Shown: positions 35,493 through 43,116, counted from the stretch's first letter. The stretch: DNA of 64,000 nt from Cellvibrio sp. 79 (GCA_003056245.1 MVDH01000003.1:1691497-1755496); one strand, 5' to 3'. Notes: generated by a model not told the origin, from the letters alone. Numbers and translations are program-made.

Positions 35493-36308
35493 ATGGCATT
35501 GATATCGAAAAAAAGCGTTAACTGGGCAATGGTTGTTATCGGTTTAATGCTTTTCGCATATGGATATTACTTAAACCAACGATCTTCTGCCAACAAGCAG
35601 GATGATTCGCTTGCCCGCGAGATTATTGTGCATGAGGTAAAAGAAATCGATTTTGTTGCCGATGATGAGCATCAATCTGGCACCCCAGCTAATGTTAATT
35701 CAACAGATGTAAAAGTGCACAGAAAACTGGGGCTTTCTGAGTATCAGGAATTAGTTCGCTGGGACGATGAACGAGGTTATATATCCGGAAATGATATGCA
35801 GATTTATCAATCTTACAGTGAGGAAACGCTAAAAGATTTATCCGACTCCGGGGATGTCAAAGCAATGATTATGCTAGGTTCTTATTACATACAAAAAGAA
35901 AATAAGCCCGAAGAATCTGCTGCGCAATATCATAAAGCCGCAGTTTATGGTGCAACCTCTGTTTTTGCAGACCTCGCATCAAAAGCTCAAATAGATGCTC
36001 TTAGTAATGAAACTGATAAAACGGACGAGGGGCGAGAGCAGGTTGTAACAGAAGTGATGGCATTATATAAAGTAGTTGCCATGAGAGGTGATCCCCGTGG
36101 ATCGACTGCTAATATTAATGCGTACCAAGAGGTTTACAAAGTACGCTATAAACAGGAACTTTCGCTTGGGGAAGATCAGTTAAATAAAATTGATTTGCGG
36201 GCTAAGGCGATTTACGACGAGTTGCAGAAGGAGCGTCATCAATTGGGATTAGGTGACTTCGATAATTCAACGCCTGATGTAATAAAAAAAAGCTACAGTA
36301 AATCTTAA
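35493..36308 (+). CDS. Membrane-anchored protein with possible Sel1-like repeat
   Basis: A 271-residue protein with one N-terminal membrane span ('WAMVVIGLMLFAYGYYLNQ') and a soluble, charged, mostly helical remainder facing the periplasm. Residues about 115-150 ('GDVKAMIMLGSYYIQKENKP', then 'AAQYHKAAVYGATS') look like a Sel1/TPR-like helical pair, as in protein-interaction scaffolds. It follows the secreted Cys-rich gene with an AAGGAG ribosome binding site. The pair may work together at the envelope. No function can be named. Confidence 0.7.
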   Translation: MALISKKSVNWAMVVIGLMLFAYGYYLNQRSSANKQDDSLAREIIVHEVKEIDFVADDEHQSGTPANVNSTDVKVHRKLGLSEYQELVRWDDERGYISGNDMQIYQSYSEETLKDLSDSGDVKAMIMLGSYYIQKENKPEESAAQYHKAAVYGATSVFADLASKAQIDALSNETDKTDEGREQVVTEVMALYKVVAMRGDPRGSTANINAYQEVYKVRYKQELSLGEDQLNKIDLRAKAIYDELQKERHQLGLGDFDNSTPDVIKKSYSKS

Positions 36309-36333
36309 ATCTGAATCATGGATATAAACCTAT

Positions 36334-36356
36334 AAGGCCGCAGACGCGGCCTTTTA
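36334..36356 (+). terminator. Terminator after the two-gene unit
   Basis: AAGGCCGC, AGAC loop, GCGGCCTT and a short T run, 25 nt after the stop codon. Confidence 0.75.
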
Positions 36357-36506
36357 TATTTGTAGCCTTTCTTGCGTATGAAGATAAAACCTTGGTTAAA
36401 CATGCAATTGATCAGGTAGGGCACTGAAATATTTAATCCTAAACGCTTGGTAAAATTTGAAGGTTGATAAATGTGGCTATCGAGCATGTTGTTAATAATG
36501 CTAAAT

Positions 36507-36827
36507 TTATTGTGCAGTTGTATTGCTAGCGCTGTTAGTTTTGTTCATCAATTGTTGATGAAACTCTAATGCTTGTTGTAGCTTGAGGTTTTCTTTGTTG
36601 GCGTGTTCTATCGTTTTGTTGTGGTATTGCGTATCGCGCTGCAATTTTTCGATGGTTGCTAATTTTTCCAGCAACACAGTTTCTCTGGCGTTACTTTCAG
36701 CAAGTTGGCCGGCAAATGAATTGCGATAAAACAGCCAGTATCCCAACGCGTTGCCAATAAAGCTGGCAAGGACTACTAGTAGAAATAAAGCGGCCATAAA
36801 TTGCTGAATCCTTGTCAACTTTTTCAT
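36507..36827 (-). CDS. Small single-span coiled-coil protein
   Basis: A 106-residue protein with one membrane helix near the N-terminus ('FMAALFLLVVLASFIGNALG') and a coiled-coil-like tail rich in Leu, Glu, Lys and Gln ('LLEKLATIEKLQRDTQYHNK'). I do not recognise a family. The ATG at 36827 is preferred since AAGGA lies 8 nt upstream. It lies 14 bp downstream of the Crp/Fnr gene on the same strand; longer in-frame starts would overlap the end of that gene. Co-expression with the regulator is likely. Confidence 0.65.
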   Translation of the reverse strand: MKKLTRIQQFMAALFLLVVLASFIGNALGYWLFYRNSFAGQLAESNARETVLLEKLATIEKLQRDTQYHNKTIEHANKENLKLQQALEFHQQLMNKTNSASNTTAQ

Positions 36828-36841
36828 GGCCATCTTCCTTA

Positions 36842-37522
36842 TTACCAATAGCGGGGTAGCGGCTTTTTAATTTCAATGTAGCCGGAGCATTGCTCGATAT
36901 ATTCGCCAATGAGCAATTGCTTCATGATCCTGCTCACCATTTCGCGCGATGAGCCAACCATATTGGCAATATCCTGGTGGGTAACTTTAGGGTTGTGAAT
37001 GCGCTTGTTGTCGTCGCTCAGTTTTTCCAGCGCGGCACTTACACGACCATACACATCCAGCAGTGCCATGTCTTTTACGCTATCAGTCAGTTCGCGTACA
37101 CGGCGTGTGACTTCAGTGAGAAGTTGCATCGCAAAATCCGGATGTTTGCGAATTAATTCCTGCACGCTGGCGCGCGACACCAGAATGATTTCGCAATCAC
37201 TGATGGTCATGACCGATGCAGAGCGGGGCTTGCCATCAATCAATGACAGCTCGCCAAAATATTCGCCCTCGTGCATGTAATTCAAATTAACCTGGCGGCC
37301 ATCTTCATTGTTCAGGTAACAGCTGACCGTACCTTTGCGCAGGATATATAGATGAGTTGATTCGTCGCCTTCCGTGACCAATACAGTGTTTTTGGGGTAT
37401 TTACGTACAACACTGAGCTTTTCCAGTTCCGCAAGGTAATGCGGGGGTACATCGGCAAACAAGCTGACGTTCTCTAACATGGCAATGGCTTCTTGGAATA
37501 GTTGATTGGCAAGGGCAATCAT
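36842..37522 (-). CDS. Crp/Fnr family transcriptional regulator
   Basis: A 226-residue cyclic-nucleotide-binding-type regulator. The N-terminal beta-roll has 'GTVSCYLNNEDGRQVNLNYM' and the phosphate-binding-cassette-like 'GEYFGELSLIDGKPRSASVM', where FGE.S...G.PRSA agrees well with cAMP-binding CRP. There are no N-terminal Cys for an FeS cluster, so it is CRP-like rather than FNR-like. The helix-turn-helix is 'VTHQDIANMVGSSREMVSRI'. It is divergent from a nucleotide cyclase gene 211 bp away, which may supply its ligand. Overlapping palindromes lie just upstream of its start. Confidence 0.9.
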   Translation of the reverse strand: MIALANQLFQEAIAMLENVSLFADVPPHYLAELEKLSVVRKYPKNTVLVTEGDESTHLYILRKGTVSCYLNNEDGRQVNLNYMHEGEYFGELSLIDGKPRSASVMTISDCEIILVSRASVQELIRKHPDFAMQLLTEVTRRVRELTDSVKDMALLDVYGRVSAALEKLSDDNKRIHNPKVTHQDIANMVGSSREMVSRIMKQLLIGEYIEQCSGYIEIKKPLPRYW

Positions 37523-37541
37523 AACGCCTCACCTTTAGCTT

Positions 37542-37560
37542 GCGCCAATTTTGGCGCCAA
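37542..37560. promoter_or_regulatory. Overlapping palindromes upstream of the Crp/Fnr gene
   Basis: GCGCCAA-TT-TTGGCGC (37542-37557) overlaps TTGGCGCCAA (37551-37560). They lie 20-38 nt upstream of the regulator's start codon, in the divergent promoter region, and look like a dimeric-protein binding site. The sequence is not a CRP consensus, so the binder is unknown. Confidence 0.55.
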
Positions 37561-37733
37561 ATTCTTCAAAAACTTGTGGATTGTCTCACGTTACTAACGC
37601 TCTCCTTCTGATTGGTTGTTATTGTCACCAAAACACACAATAATCTCGCCCTTGTTTGCCCGATAATTCGAGGCAAGGATCATAATTTATCCCTTAACCA
37701 TTAAACGCTATCGCACGGAGAGCCGACTGCCCC

Positions 37734-39944
37734 ATGGTCGCCGATTCTATTCAGCATTGTGAACAAACATTAATGTTCACCGACATTGTTGGCTACTCGC
37801 GCCTTATGGGGCGCAATGAGTCGCTGGCGGTCGAAATGCTGGGCGATTACCGCAAAATTTTGCTCTCGCACATTGAAGCGCAAGGCGGGCAATTAGTGGA
37901 ATTTGTGGGCGACGCAATTTTTGCGCGCTTCGATACTGCAGCTTCAGCTGTTGCGGCGGCTATCGCCATCCAGCAACATTTGCTCGCGTTTAATGAAGCG
38001 CGTGATAAAAGACTTCCCCGTTTGCAAACTCGCATTGGCCTGAACAAAGGCGAAGTGATGTTGCGCGATGGTGCAGTATTTGGCGATAGTGTAAATATCG
38101 CCGCGCGCCTGGAGCCGCTTGCCGTTGCCGATGGGATTTGTATTTCACAAAGCGTTTATGACGAGGTTCGCTTTTCGCTCTCTGCGCCCGCAAAACGGTT
38201 GGGCGCACACACATTAAAAAACATTCAGCAAAAAGTCCGTGTGTATTTAATCAAGCCCGCAGGAATTGGCTGGCGTGATCACCTGCATTATTTTTTGTGC
38301 GGCCTTAACAGAAAAATTGTCGCCTACCGCTACCCAATCGCCGCCACCATACTGGCGCTAATTGCTGCGGGCATCTACTTTATTCCTCGTTGGTTGGTTC
38401 CTGGTTATGCCGCCAACTATGTGGAAATCGCCGATTTTAAAAATCTGATGAACGAAAAAGGCGATGCAGATTATTTCTCCGCCGGAATCACCGAAGCCGT
38501 CCGCTCGCAACTCGCCGACATGCGCGAGGTGTATATCGTCGATGCAAAAGAAGGTATTCACGCACCGATACGACTGGAAGGCAGCGTACAAAAACTCGGT
38601 GATAACTTACGCATTGCTTACCGCTTATTCCGCCGCAAAGACAATGTACAAATCGCCGGCGGAAAACTGGATGGAACTTATCAAGATATTTTTATTTTGC
38701 AGGATCGTTTGGTTGGGGAAATCGCGCGTTATCTTGCCGATGAATTTAAATTGCAAAATTTCAGACCTGCGCCGTTACGGTTGACTAATGATATTACGGC
38801 GTATGATTTTTATTTGAAGGGGTTGGATTTTCTTGAGAAGGCAACTACTCATGAAAATGTAGATGAAGCAATAAAATCTTTAAATACATCATTGGTTCAT
38901 GATTCTAAATTTCCACTTGCCTATACCGGTTTATGCAAGGCTTATTGGAAAAAATATGAAATTACAAATTCATCAGGGTGGTTAAGTAGCGCGGAGAAAT
39001 ATTGCCTCACTGCTGTTGGTTTTGATCCTAATTTATCAGAGGCATATAAGGCTCTTGGTGCCATATATCGCGATACGGGAAGGTTTGAAAAGGCAATTGA
39101 AATTTTTATTAAAGCAGGTCTGTTGAACCAGCATGACGCATCCATTAAAGTGCTACTTGCCTCAACTTATTCTATGAGTGGCGACAAAGGTAAATCTGAA
39201 CGTTTATTTTTGGATGCTTTGGAGCAGGACCCCAAAAATTGGAAGTCATATTTTGGTTATGCATTTTTCTTGACTAAGATTGGGCGTCATTCAGAGGCAA
39301 TTGAGTATTACAATAAAACTTTAGAATTTCTTCCTGAAAATATCAATGCGTTAAATAATTTAGCGGCGAGCTATGTTTATCTAAATGATAATGAAAAAGC
39401 CGTTGAGATATTTGAACGTGCGGCTGCTTTGGATCCTAGTAGTTATATATTCGCAAATATTGGAACTATGTATTATTTTTTAAAAAATTTTGAAAAATCC
39501 GCTTTGTTTTATAATAAAGCCCATGTTTTGGAGCCCACAAATTATCAATGGATGGCATTTTTGGGGGATGCCTATAAATTTATGCCAAATAAAAAATATT
39601 TGGCTGATAATTTTTTCAACTCTGTCATTAAATATGCATATGAAGATATTGATAGAAATAAAAATGTAGCTACATCATATTTGTATTTGGCTCGTGCTTA
39701 TGCGTATTTTAATGATTTTTCAAATGCGAACCAGATGATTCAGATGGCTGACAATTTGGGAGGGCATGGCTTGGAATTTTATTACTCAGGTTTGAGGGTT
39801 GCTGTATTGGAGGGAGATGACCAAAAAATAAGTGAATACACTAAATACTTGTTAGAGACAGAATATTCTGCCAGTGTATTATTGTCGGACCCGGATTTTT
39901 CAGTTTTACAGGGTAAAAAATACGAAGGCTTGTTTAAAAATTAA
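37734..39944 (+). CDS. Class III nucleotide cyclase with membrane span and TPR repeats
   Basis: A 736-residue protein. Residues 10-172 form a class III adenylate/guanylate cyclase domain: metal-binding Asp17 in 'MFTDIVGYSRLM' and Asp60 in 'FVGDAIFARF', with catalytic Asn121 and Arg125 in 'FGDSVNIAARLE'. The purine-selecting position before the second Asp is Glu56, as in guanylate cyclases, but the other selecting position is Ala114, so the product is uncertain. A membrane helix spans about 200-218. A FlgO/TolB-N-like part covers 225-345, and TPRs about 350-725 ('ALGAIYRDTGRFEKAIEIFI'). From about 38790 the DNA becomes strongly AT-rich, so the TPR half may have a different origin. It is divergent from the Crp-like gene. 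Confidence 0.88.
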   Translation: MVADSIQHCEQTLMFTDIVGYSRLMGRNESLAVEMLGDYRKILLSHIEAQGGQLVEFVGDAIFARFDTAASAVAAAIAIQQHLLAFNEARDKRLPRLQTRIGLNKGEVMLRDGAVFGDSVNIAARLEPLAVADGICISQSVYDEVRFSLSAPAKRLGAHTLKNIQQKVRVYLIKPAGIGWRDHLHYFLCGLNRKIVAYRYPIAATILALIAAGIYFIPRWLVPGYAANYVEIADFKNLMNEKGDADYFSAGITEAVRSQLADMREVYIVDAKEGIHAPIRLEGSVQKLGDNLRIAYRLFRRKDNVQIAGGKLDGTYQDIFILQDRLVGEIARYLADEFKLQNFRPAPLRLTNDITAYDFYLKGLDFLEKATTHENVDEAIKSLNTSLVHDSKFPLAYTGLCKAYWKKYEITNSSGWLSSAEKYCLTAVGFDPNLSEAYKALGAIYRDTGRFEKAIEIFIKAGLLNQHDASIKVLLASTYSMSGDKGKSERLFLDALEQDPKNWKSYFGYAFFLTKIGRHSEAIEYYNKTLEFLPENINALNNLAASYVYLNDNEKAVEIFERAAALDPSSYIFANIGTMYYFLKNFEKSALFYNKAHVLEPTNYQWMAFLGDAYKFMPNKKYLADNFFNSVIKYAYEDIDRNKNVATSYLYLARAYAYFNDFSNANQMIQMADNLGGHGLEFYYSGLRVAVLEGDDQKISEYTKYLLETEYSASVLLSDPDFSVLQGKKYEGLFKN

Positions 39945-39961
39945 TATTAGGAGATTCTATA

Positions 39962-40429
39962 ATGTATCGTAAATCGATTTTATTTAGCTTTTGTTTAATC
40001 TTATTGAATGGGTGTGCTACTGCAGCGGATGAGAAAGGTCGTGGTGAATTGGTTAAACCCGATCCGCAGAAATTGGCTATAAGTTATGCTTTGCAAGGAA
40101 CTAGAACAGCAGTGGTTGGGATCGCCATCGATAAAAAAGGATATCCATTAGAAACTGTAAAGGCAATTGTTTTGACTCCAGGTCAAAAGGTTATATTTGC
40201 TGGTCCAGATGAATTTCAAATTGCTTTTAAAAACAAAAAAGCACCTGCTGCGCAACTGGATTATAGATCCGAAAAAGGCGTTATTACGGTTGAGATCCCA
40301 AAAGATATTTTGGAAAAGCCTGAATATAAGCGAGAGTATGCAAAGAACAAGTCGGTTGAGTTTAACTACGCTATTCGCATAAATGGACGTGAACTTGATC
40401 CTCCGATTATTGTTAAGCGCGAAGAGTAA
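39962..40429 (+). CDS. Putative lipoprotein of unknown function
   Basis: A 155-residue protein with a lipoprotein signal: hydrophobic N-terminus then lipobox 'LILLNGCATA', lipid Cys at residue 18. The mature part is beta-rich ('TAVVGIAIDKKGYPLETVKA', 'GVITVEIPKDILEKPEYKRE'), which suggests a small beta-sandwich domain. I know no family for it. It begins 17 bp after the cyclase gene with an AGGAGA element, so it is probably co-transcribed and could be a periplasm-side partner of the cyclase. It shares the AT-rich composition of the cyclase 3' half. Confidence 0.72.
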   Translation: MYRKSILFSFCLILLNGCATAADEKGRGELVKPDPQKLAISYALQGTRTAVVGIAIDKKGYPLETVKAIVLTPGQKVIFAGPDEFQIAFKNKKAPAAQLDYRSEKGVITVEIPKDILEKPEYKREYAKNKSVEFNYAIRINGRELDPPIIVKREE

Positions 40430-40457
40430 TTTCCACTTCAATTGAAATGTCGCGTAT

Positions 40458-40483
40458 AAAAGCCGGCAAATGCCGGCTTTTTT
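40458..40483 (+). terminator. Terminator after the lipoprotein gene
   Basis: A 10-bp stem (AAAAGCCGGC / GCCGGCTTTT) with an AAAT loop and following T residues. Confidence 0.88.
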
Positions 40484-41014
40484 ATTTCATGTGAATAAGT
40501 CACATCCACATCCTCCAAAACCTCACATCCCCAAAACCCCAAACACGATATCTTGTTTTCCAGTAGCAGGGCGTCTGCAAGGATACGCGAGCGGAATTGG
40601 TTTTTCGCCATTCAAGGACAAGACGCTGCTTGCAACATAAATCCAAGGTGGCAAGGACGCATATCAGGCATTACGCCTCCCCCAATCGCTTTGGATTTAT
40701 GGTGCAGGTATTACGCCATGCGGCAGGGCGCCCGGCTACAATTTCCCTTGTTTTATCTCTCTGAAAGCATTCAGTTGAAGGATTAAATCCAGTTTTTCTG
40801 TGTAAAAAGGAGTTATGCGAATGACACTTCACTTATCTGTTGTGCCCTCGTAAATCCATCAAACCTTTTTCGGGAAACTCGTAACGAGTGACTCGCAGAA
40901 TTCTTTTCGCGTTTGCGAAATGAATAGGGCCCCTGTTTTTTTAAACGGGGGTTCAGGTTGTATCGCTTTAAACCACAGTGATGTTCTTTTTTAAACGAGT
41001 TAAGGAGAAATGTT
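40484..41014 (+). other. Structured non-coding stretch upstream of a small secreted protein
   Basis: There is no supported gene in about 530 bp. Inverted pairs are visible: AGCAGGGCGTCT (40565) with AGACGCTGCT (40621), and TAAATCCAA (40638-40646) with TTGGATTTA (40691-40699). 'ATTACGCC' recurs at about 40670 and 40709. Further on are TTTCGC-GTTT-GCGAAA (40905-40920), ACTCGT-A-ACGAGT (40877-40889), and a hairpin of C and G runs at 40930-40951. The inner part could be a dispersed element; the part from 40800 on looks like a long regulated leader of the gene at 41015. Confidence 0.5.
40821..40853 (+). other. Ten-codon mini-ORF with strong ribosome binding site
   Basis: AAAAAGGAG lies 8 nt before an ATG that opens a ten-codon frame (MTLHLSVVPS) ending in TAA. 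The stretch AAAGGAG-(T/C)TA(T/C)GCGA-ATG is nearly the same as that before the real gene at 42736 (AAAGGAGCTACGCGAATG). It may be a leader peptide, or the decayed start of a duplicated copy of that gene. Confidence 0.4.
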
Positions 41015-41503
41015 ATGTCTACGTTTATAAGAAATTATCGGGTTTTGGTGTCTTTTGGATTGTTAATGTGCGGGCTTTTCTATTCCAGTTTTTCTTCAGC
41101 GGGGCTGTGTGTTGTGCCCAAGGAGGTGGGGACATGGGTCAATAGTGATCCCAATACCAATGGAGTAACGAAAGTCGTTATTGAAATGGTGTGCGAGGAC
41201 ACACCTATTTATAACTGTAGCGGCAATATTTGCTCGGTGACTTATAGCGTTACACCACGCTATTACGTAAAAGTCTGGGGTAAATGTTCGCCCTCGGATT
41301 GTTATTGGGGTCGTGTAGAAGGACGGCGTACATCGGCCAATTGGCAAAATTTCTTTTACAACCAGGGCTTCGCAACACGCGATGTCTGGGCGCAGATCTG
41401 GTCCGGGTCGGATGCATGGCTGCGTGTCATTATCGATACACATTTCACCGATTCATCCGGCCGTGCGGATTATCGCATCGACAACTGGTTCAAACGTTTG
41501 TAA
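41015..41503 (+). CDS. Small secreted beta-rich protein of unknown function
   Basis: A 162-residue protein with a signal peptide (residues 1-31, 'LMCGLFYSSFSSAG'). The mature part has 'GTWVNSDPNTNGVTKVVIEM' and 'YVKVWGKCSPSDCYWGRVEG'. The pattern W-x-N-x-DP-x-T ... W-G-x-C-x-P-x-DC-x-W-G recalls a small secreted beta-domain I have seen in uncharacterised proteins of several phyla, but I cannot attach a function. Seven Cys are in the mature part. An AAGGAG site lies 6-7 nt upstream of the ATG. A long structured leader precedes it and a terminator follows. Confidence 0.75.
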   Translation: MSTFIRNYRVLVSFGLLMCGLFYSSFSSAGLCVVPKEVGTWVNSDPNTNGVTKVVIEMVCEDTPIYNCSGNICSVTYSVTPRYYVKVWGKCSPSDCYWGRVEGRRTSANWQNFFYNQGFATRDVWAQIWSGSDAWLRVIIDTHFTDSSGRADYRIDNWFKRL

Positions 41504-41511
41504 TCACGGGT

Positions 41512-41537
41512 GGGGGCTATTATGCCCCCGCTTTTTT
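41512..41537 (+). terminator. Terminator after the small secreted protein
   Basis: GGGGGC, TATTAT loop, GCCCCC then G, C and six T, 9 nt after the stop. Confidence 0.85.
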
Positions 41538-41563
41538 CAGAAAAATTTTCAAAGGTGAGGGCT

Positions 41564-42535
41564 ATGGAATCGTCACTTCTAACTCCGAAGGTCACTATAT
41601 TTTTTGCTGGCGTTTTATTGTTATTGATGTGGTGGTTGTCGAATAGCAATCCTATAGAAAAAAATATGCCAGACACAAATTTTGAAAAAACCGAATCCGT
41701 TGTTGATGAGGTTCCTATAAAAAAAGTTGAGGGTACAAAGAAATTGATAATTAACGAGGGTGTTTATTTCAATTCAACCAATGGACACGTATCGATAAAT
41801 ATCCAGCACATGCCGCGCTTATTGATTGTTCAGCAATTGGCAGAAGCGGCAAATTTTAATTTTAGTTTACCGGATCAGGACATTGATTATTGGGCAGAGC
41901 CAATCACGGTAAGTATTCAGGAGCAGCCCATTACCAACGCGCTGTCCACTGTTATTGGCAATAAAGAATTTACCCTGGAAATGTCCTACAACTCTGCGCA
42001 AGCTGCACACAACGTATCAGCCGTGTTTTTAGCAAAAGAGATGCTGCGCACTGATCAACATTCGCCGCTGGGGAAAGACCAGCCGCTACCGGTCGAAAAA
42101 AATATAACAGAAGCTCCGGCGGTAAACGTAAATACACCGGTTGAGCAGCAATCAAAACGCGACAATTTTTTTGCGGCGGATGACCAAACACGCATTGCCA
42201 TTCTGCAGGGTATGTCGCCGGTCGGTGATGATTTGCGTTATATCGTTTCCAGTTTGCGCCACGACAAAAACCCGCAAATTCGTGCGCTTGCGGCGCAACG
42301 GTTGTCATTCAGCGAAAATTTCGGGGCAACCCAGAGTTTGATTGACGCATTATCGGATAAAGATTCAACCGTTGTGCAAATGGCCGTGGAATCCCTGGTG
42401 TCGTTAGGTGATGCATCGGTTATTTCTGCGATGGAATCCAAGCTAGGCGCCGCTGAAAATGGTAAAACAATTTTGCGCGATGCCTCAGCTCGCATTCAAT
42501 CGCGTTTCTCGATTGCAGCGGATTCAACGCATTAA
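41564..42535 (+). CDS. Membrane-anchored protein with STN-like and HEAT-like parts
   Basis: A 323-residue protein anchored by one N-terminal membrane helix ('VTIFFAGVLLLLMWWLSNSN'). Residues about 65-140 resemble the secretin/TonB short N-terminal (STN) fold ('HVSINIQHMPRLLIVQQLAE', 'PITVSIQEQPITNALSTVIG'). A Pro/Gln/Thr linker follows. Residues 220-315 contain two HEAT-type helical repeats ('NPQIRALAAQRLSFSENFGA', 'STVVQMAVESLVSLGDASVI'). The start at 41564 follows GGTGAGGG; the longer frame runs through the preceding terminator. The combination suggests a periplasmic scaffold that docks to an outer-membrane channel or pilus-type machine, but no secretin is nearby. Confidence 0.72.
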   Translation: MESSLLTPKVTIFFAGVLLLLMWWLSNSNPIEKNMPDTNFEKTESVVDEVPIKKVEGTKKLIINEGVYFNSTNGHVSINIQHMPRLLIVQQLAEAANFNFSLPDQDIDYWAEPITVSIQEQPITNALSTVIGNKEFTLEMSYNSAQAAHNVSAVFLAKEMLRTDQHSPLGKDQPLPVEKNITEAPAVNVNTPVEQQSKRDNFFAADDQTRIAILQGMSPVGDDLRYIVSSLRHDKNPQIRALAAQRLSFSENFGATQSLIDALSDKDSTVVQMAVESLVSLGDASVISAMESKLGAAENGKTILRDASARIQSRFSIAADSTH

Positions 42536-42589
42536 TTACCAGGTAGTAGATGAGCGGTCATTTGACCGTTCATCGGATGGGGCGGCTGA

Positions 42590-42604
42590 TGTGAATATTT
42601 CACA
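42590..42604. promoter_or_regulatory. Palindrome TGTGA-ATATT-TCACA (copy 1)
   Basis: A perfect inverted repeat with CRP-like half-sites but a 5-nt instead of 6-nt spacer. The surrounding string TGAATATTTCACAGCC(C/T)GG is repeated upstream of the protease gene at 43202. It lies 132 nt before the start of the gene at 42736. A second palindrome, CGGTCA-TT-TGACCG, is at 42555-42568. Confidence 0.5.
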
Positions 42605-42735
42605 GCCCGGTGCTGGCGAAGCCGCTAAGCTGGCCATCCGTATCAAGCTTGGATTGGTTGATTGGCGTCACCACCGGCATTGGTATTAAAGGACACAGAT
42701 CTAGCGTTTATCAAAAAGGAAAAGGAGCTACGCGA

Positions 42736-43116
42736 ATGGTCTCTCACTCTCTCATCGTCAGCGCGTTGCTCTCTTTTTCTATGGCTGTGCAGGCAGGTTC
42801 TATAGCTATAGATGGACAATCTATAGAAACAAATCCTGCCGAAATTCCAGCTGATGTAAGCGCGGTCTTGCACAAGGAGGTGGGGCTTCAACAAAGAGGG
42901 AATGATGGCAAGGATGTCCAGGAAGCGCTGCATGGCACAACTGGATGCGCGAATGATAATTGTAAATTCATCGCGCAGGTACCAAACGCACAAACGCTTG
43001 GTGACTTGCTGGACCTAAATAAAGAGTCATCGGGATTGGGTCCTTTGGTTGCTTTATTGATTATTGTTGTTGCTACCGGCATTTACATATCCCGTCGTTC
43101 TCCTTCCCATAAATAA
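42736..43116 (+). CDS. Small exported protein with C-terminal membrane anchor
   Basis: A 126-residue protein with a signal peptide ('LIVSALLSFSMAVQA', cleavage near residue 20), a hydrophilic middle with a Cys pair ('TTGCANDNCKFIAQ'), and a C-terminal membrane helix followed by basic residues ('LVALLIIVVATGIYISRRSP'). This is a type I topology resembling sortase or archaeosortase-like sorting tails, although no LPXTG or PEP motif precedes the helix. I know no family. The ATG at 42736 has AGGAG 8 nt upstream. It lies between the STN/HEAT gene and the subtilase gene, both on the same strand. Confidence 0.66.
   Translation: MVSHSLIVSALLSFSMAVQAGSIAIDGQSIETNPAEIPADVSAVLHKEVGLQQRGNDGKDVQEALHGTTGCANDNCKFIAQVPNAQTLGDLLDLNKESSGLGPLVALLIIVVATGIYISRRSPSHK

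Noticed and set aside
36305-36487. A 60-codon minus-strand frame between the Sel1-like gene and the coiled-coil gene
   Set aside because: It contains the terminator hairpin at 36334 and shows no family features.
40553-40786. A 77-codon plus-strand frame in the structured gap
   Set aside because: The sequence is dominated by inverted repeats and lacks a ribosome binding site; more likely a non-coding element.
42590-42604. A standard CRP binding site
   Set aside because: The half-sites match TGTGA/TCACA, but the spacer is 5 nt rather than 6, so it is reported only as an operator-like palindrome.
42459-42689. A 76-codon plus-strand frame bridging the STN/HEAT gene and the next gene
   Set aside because: Half of it is out of frame inside the preceding gene and there is no start signal.
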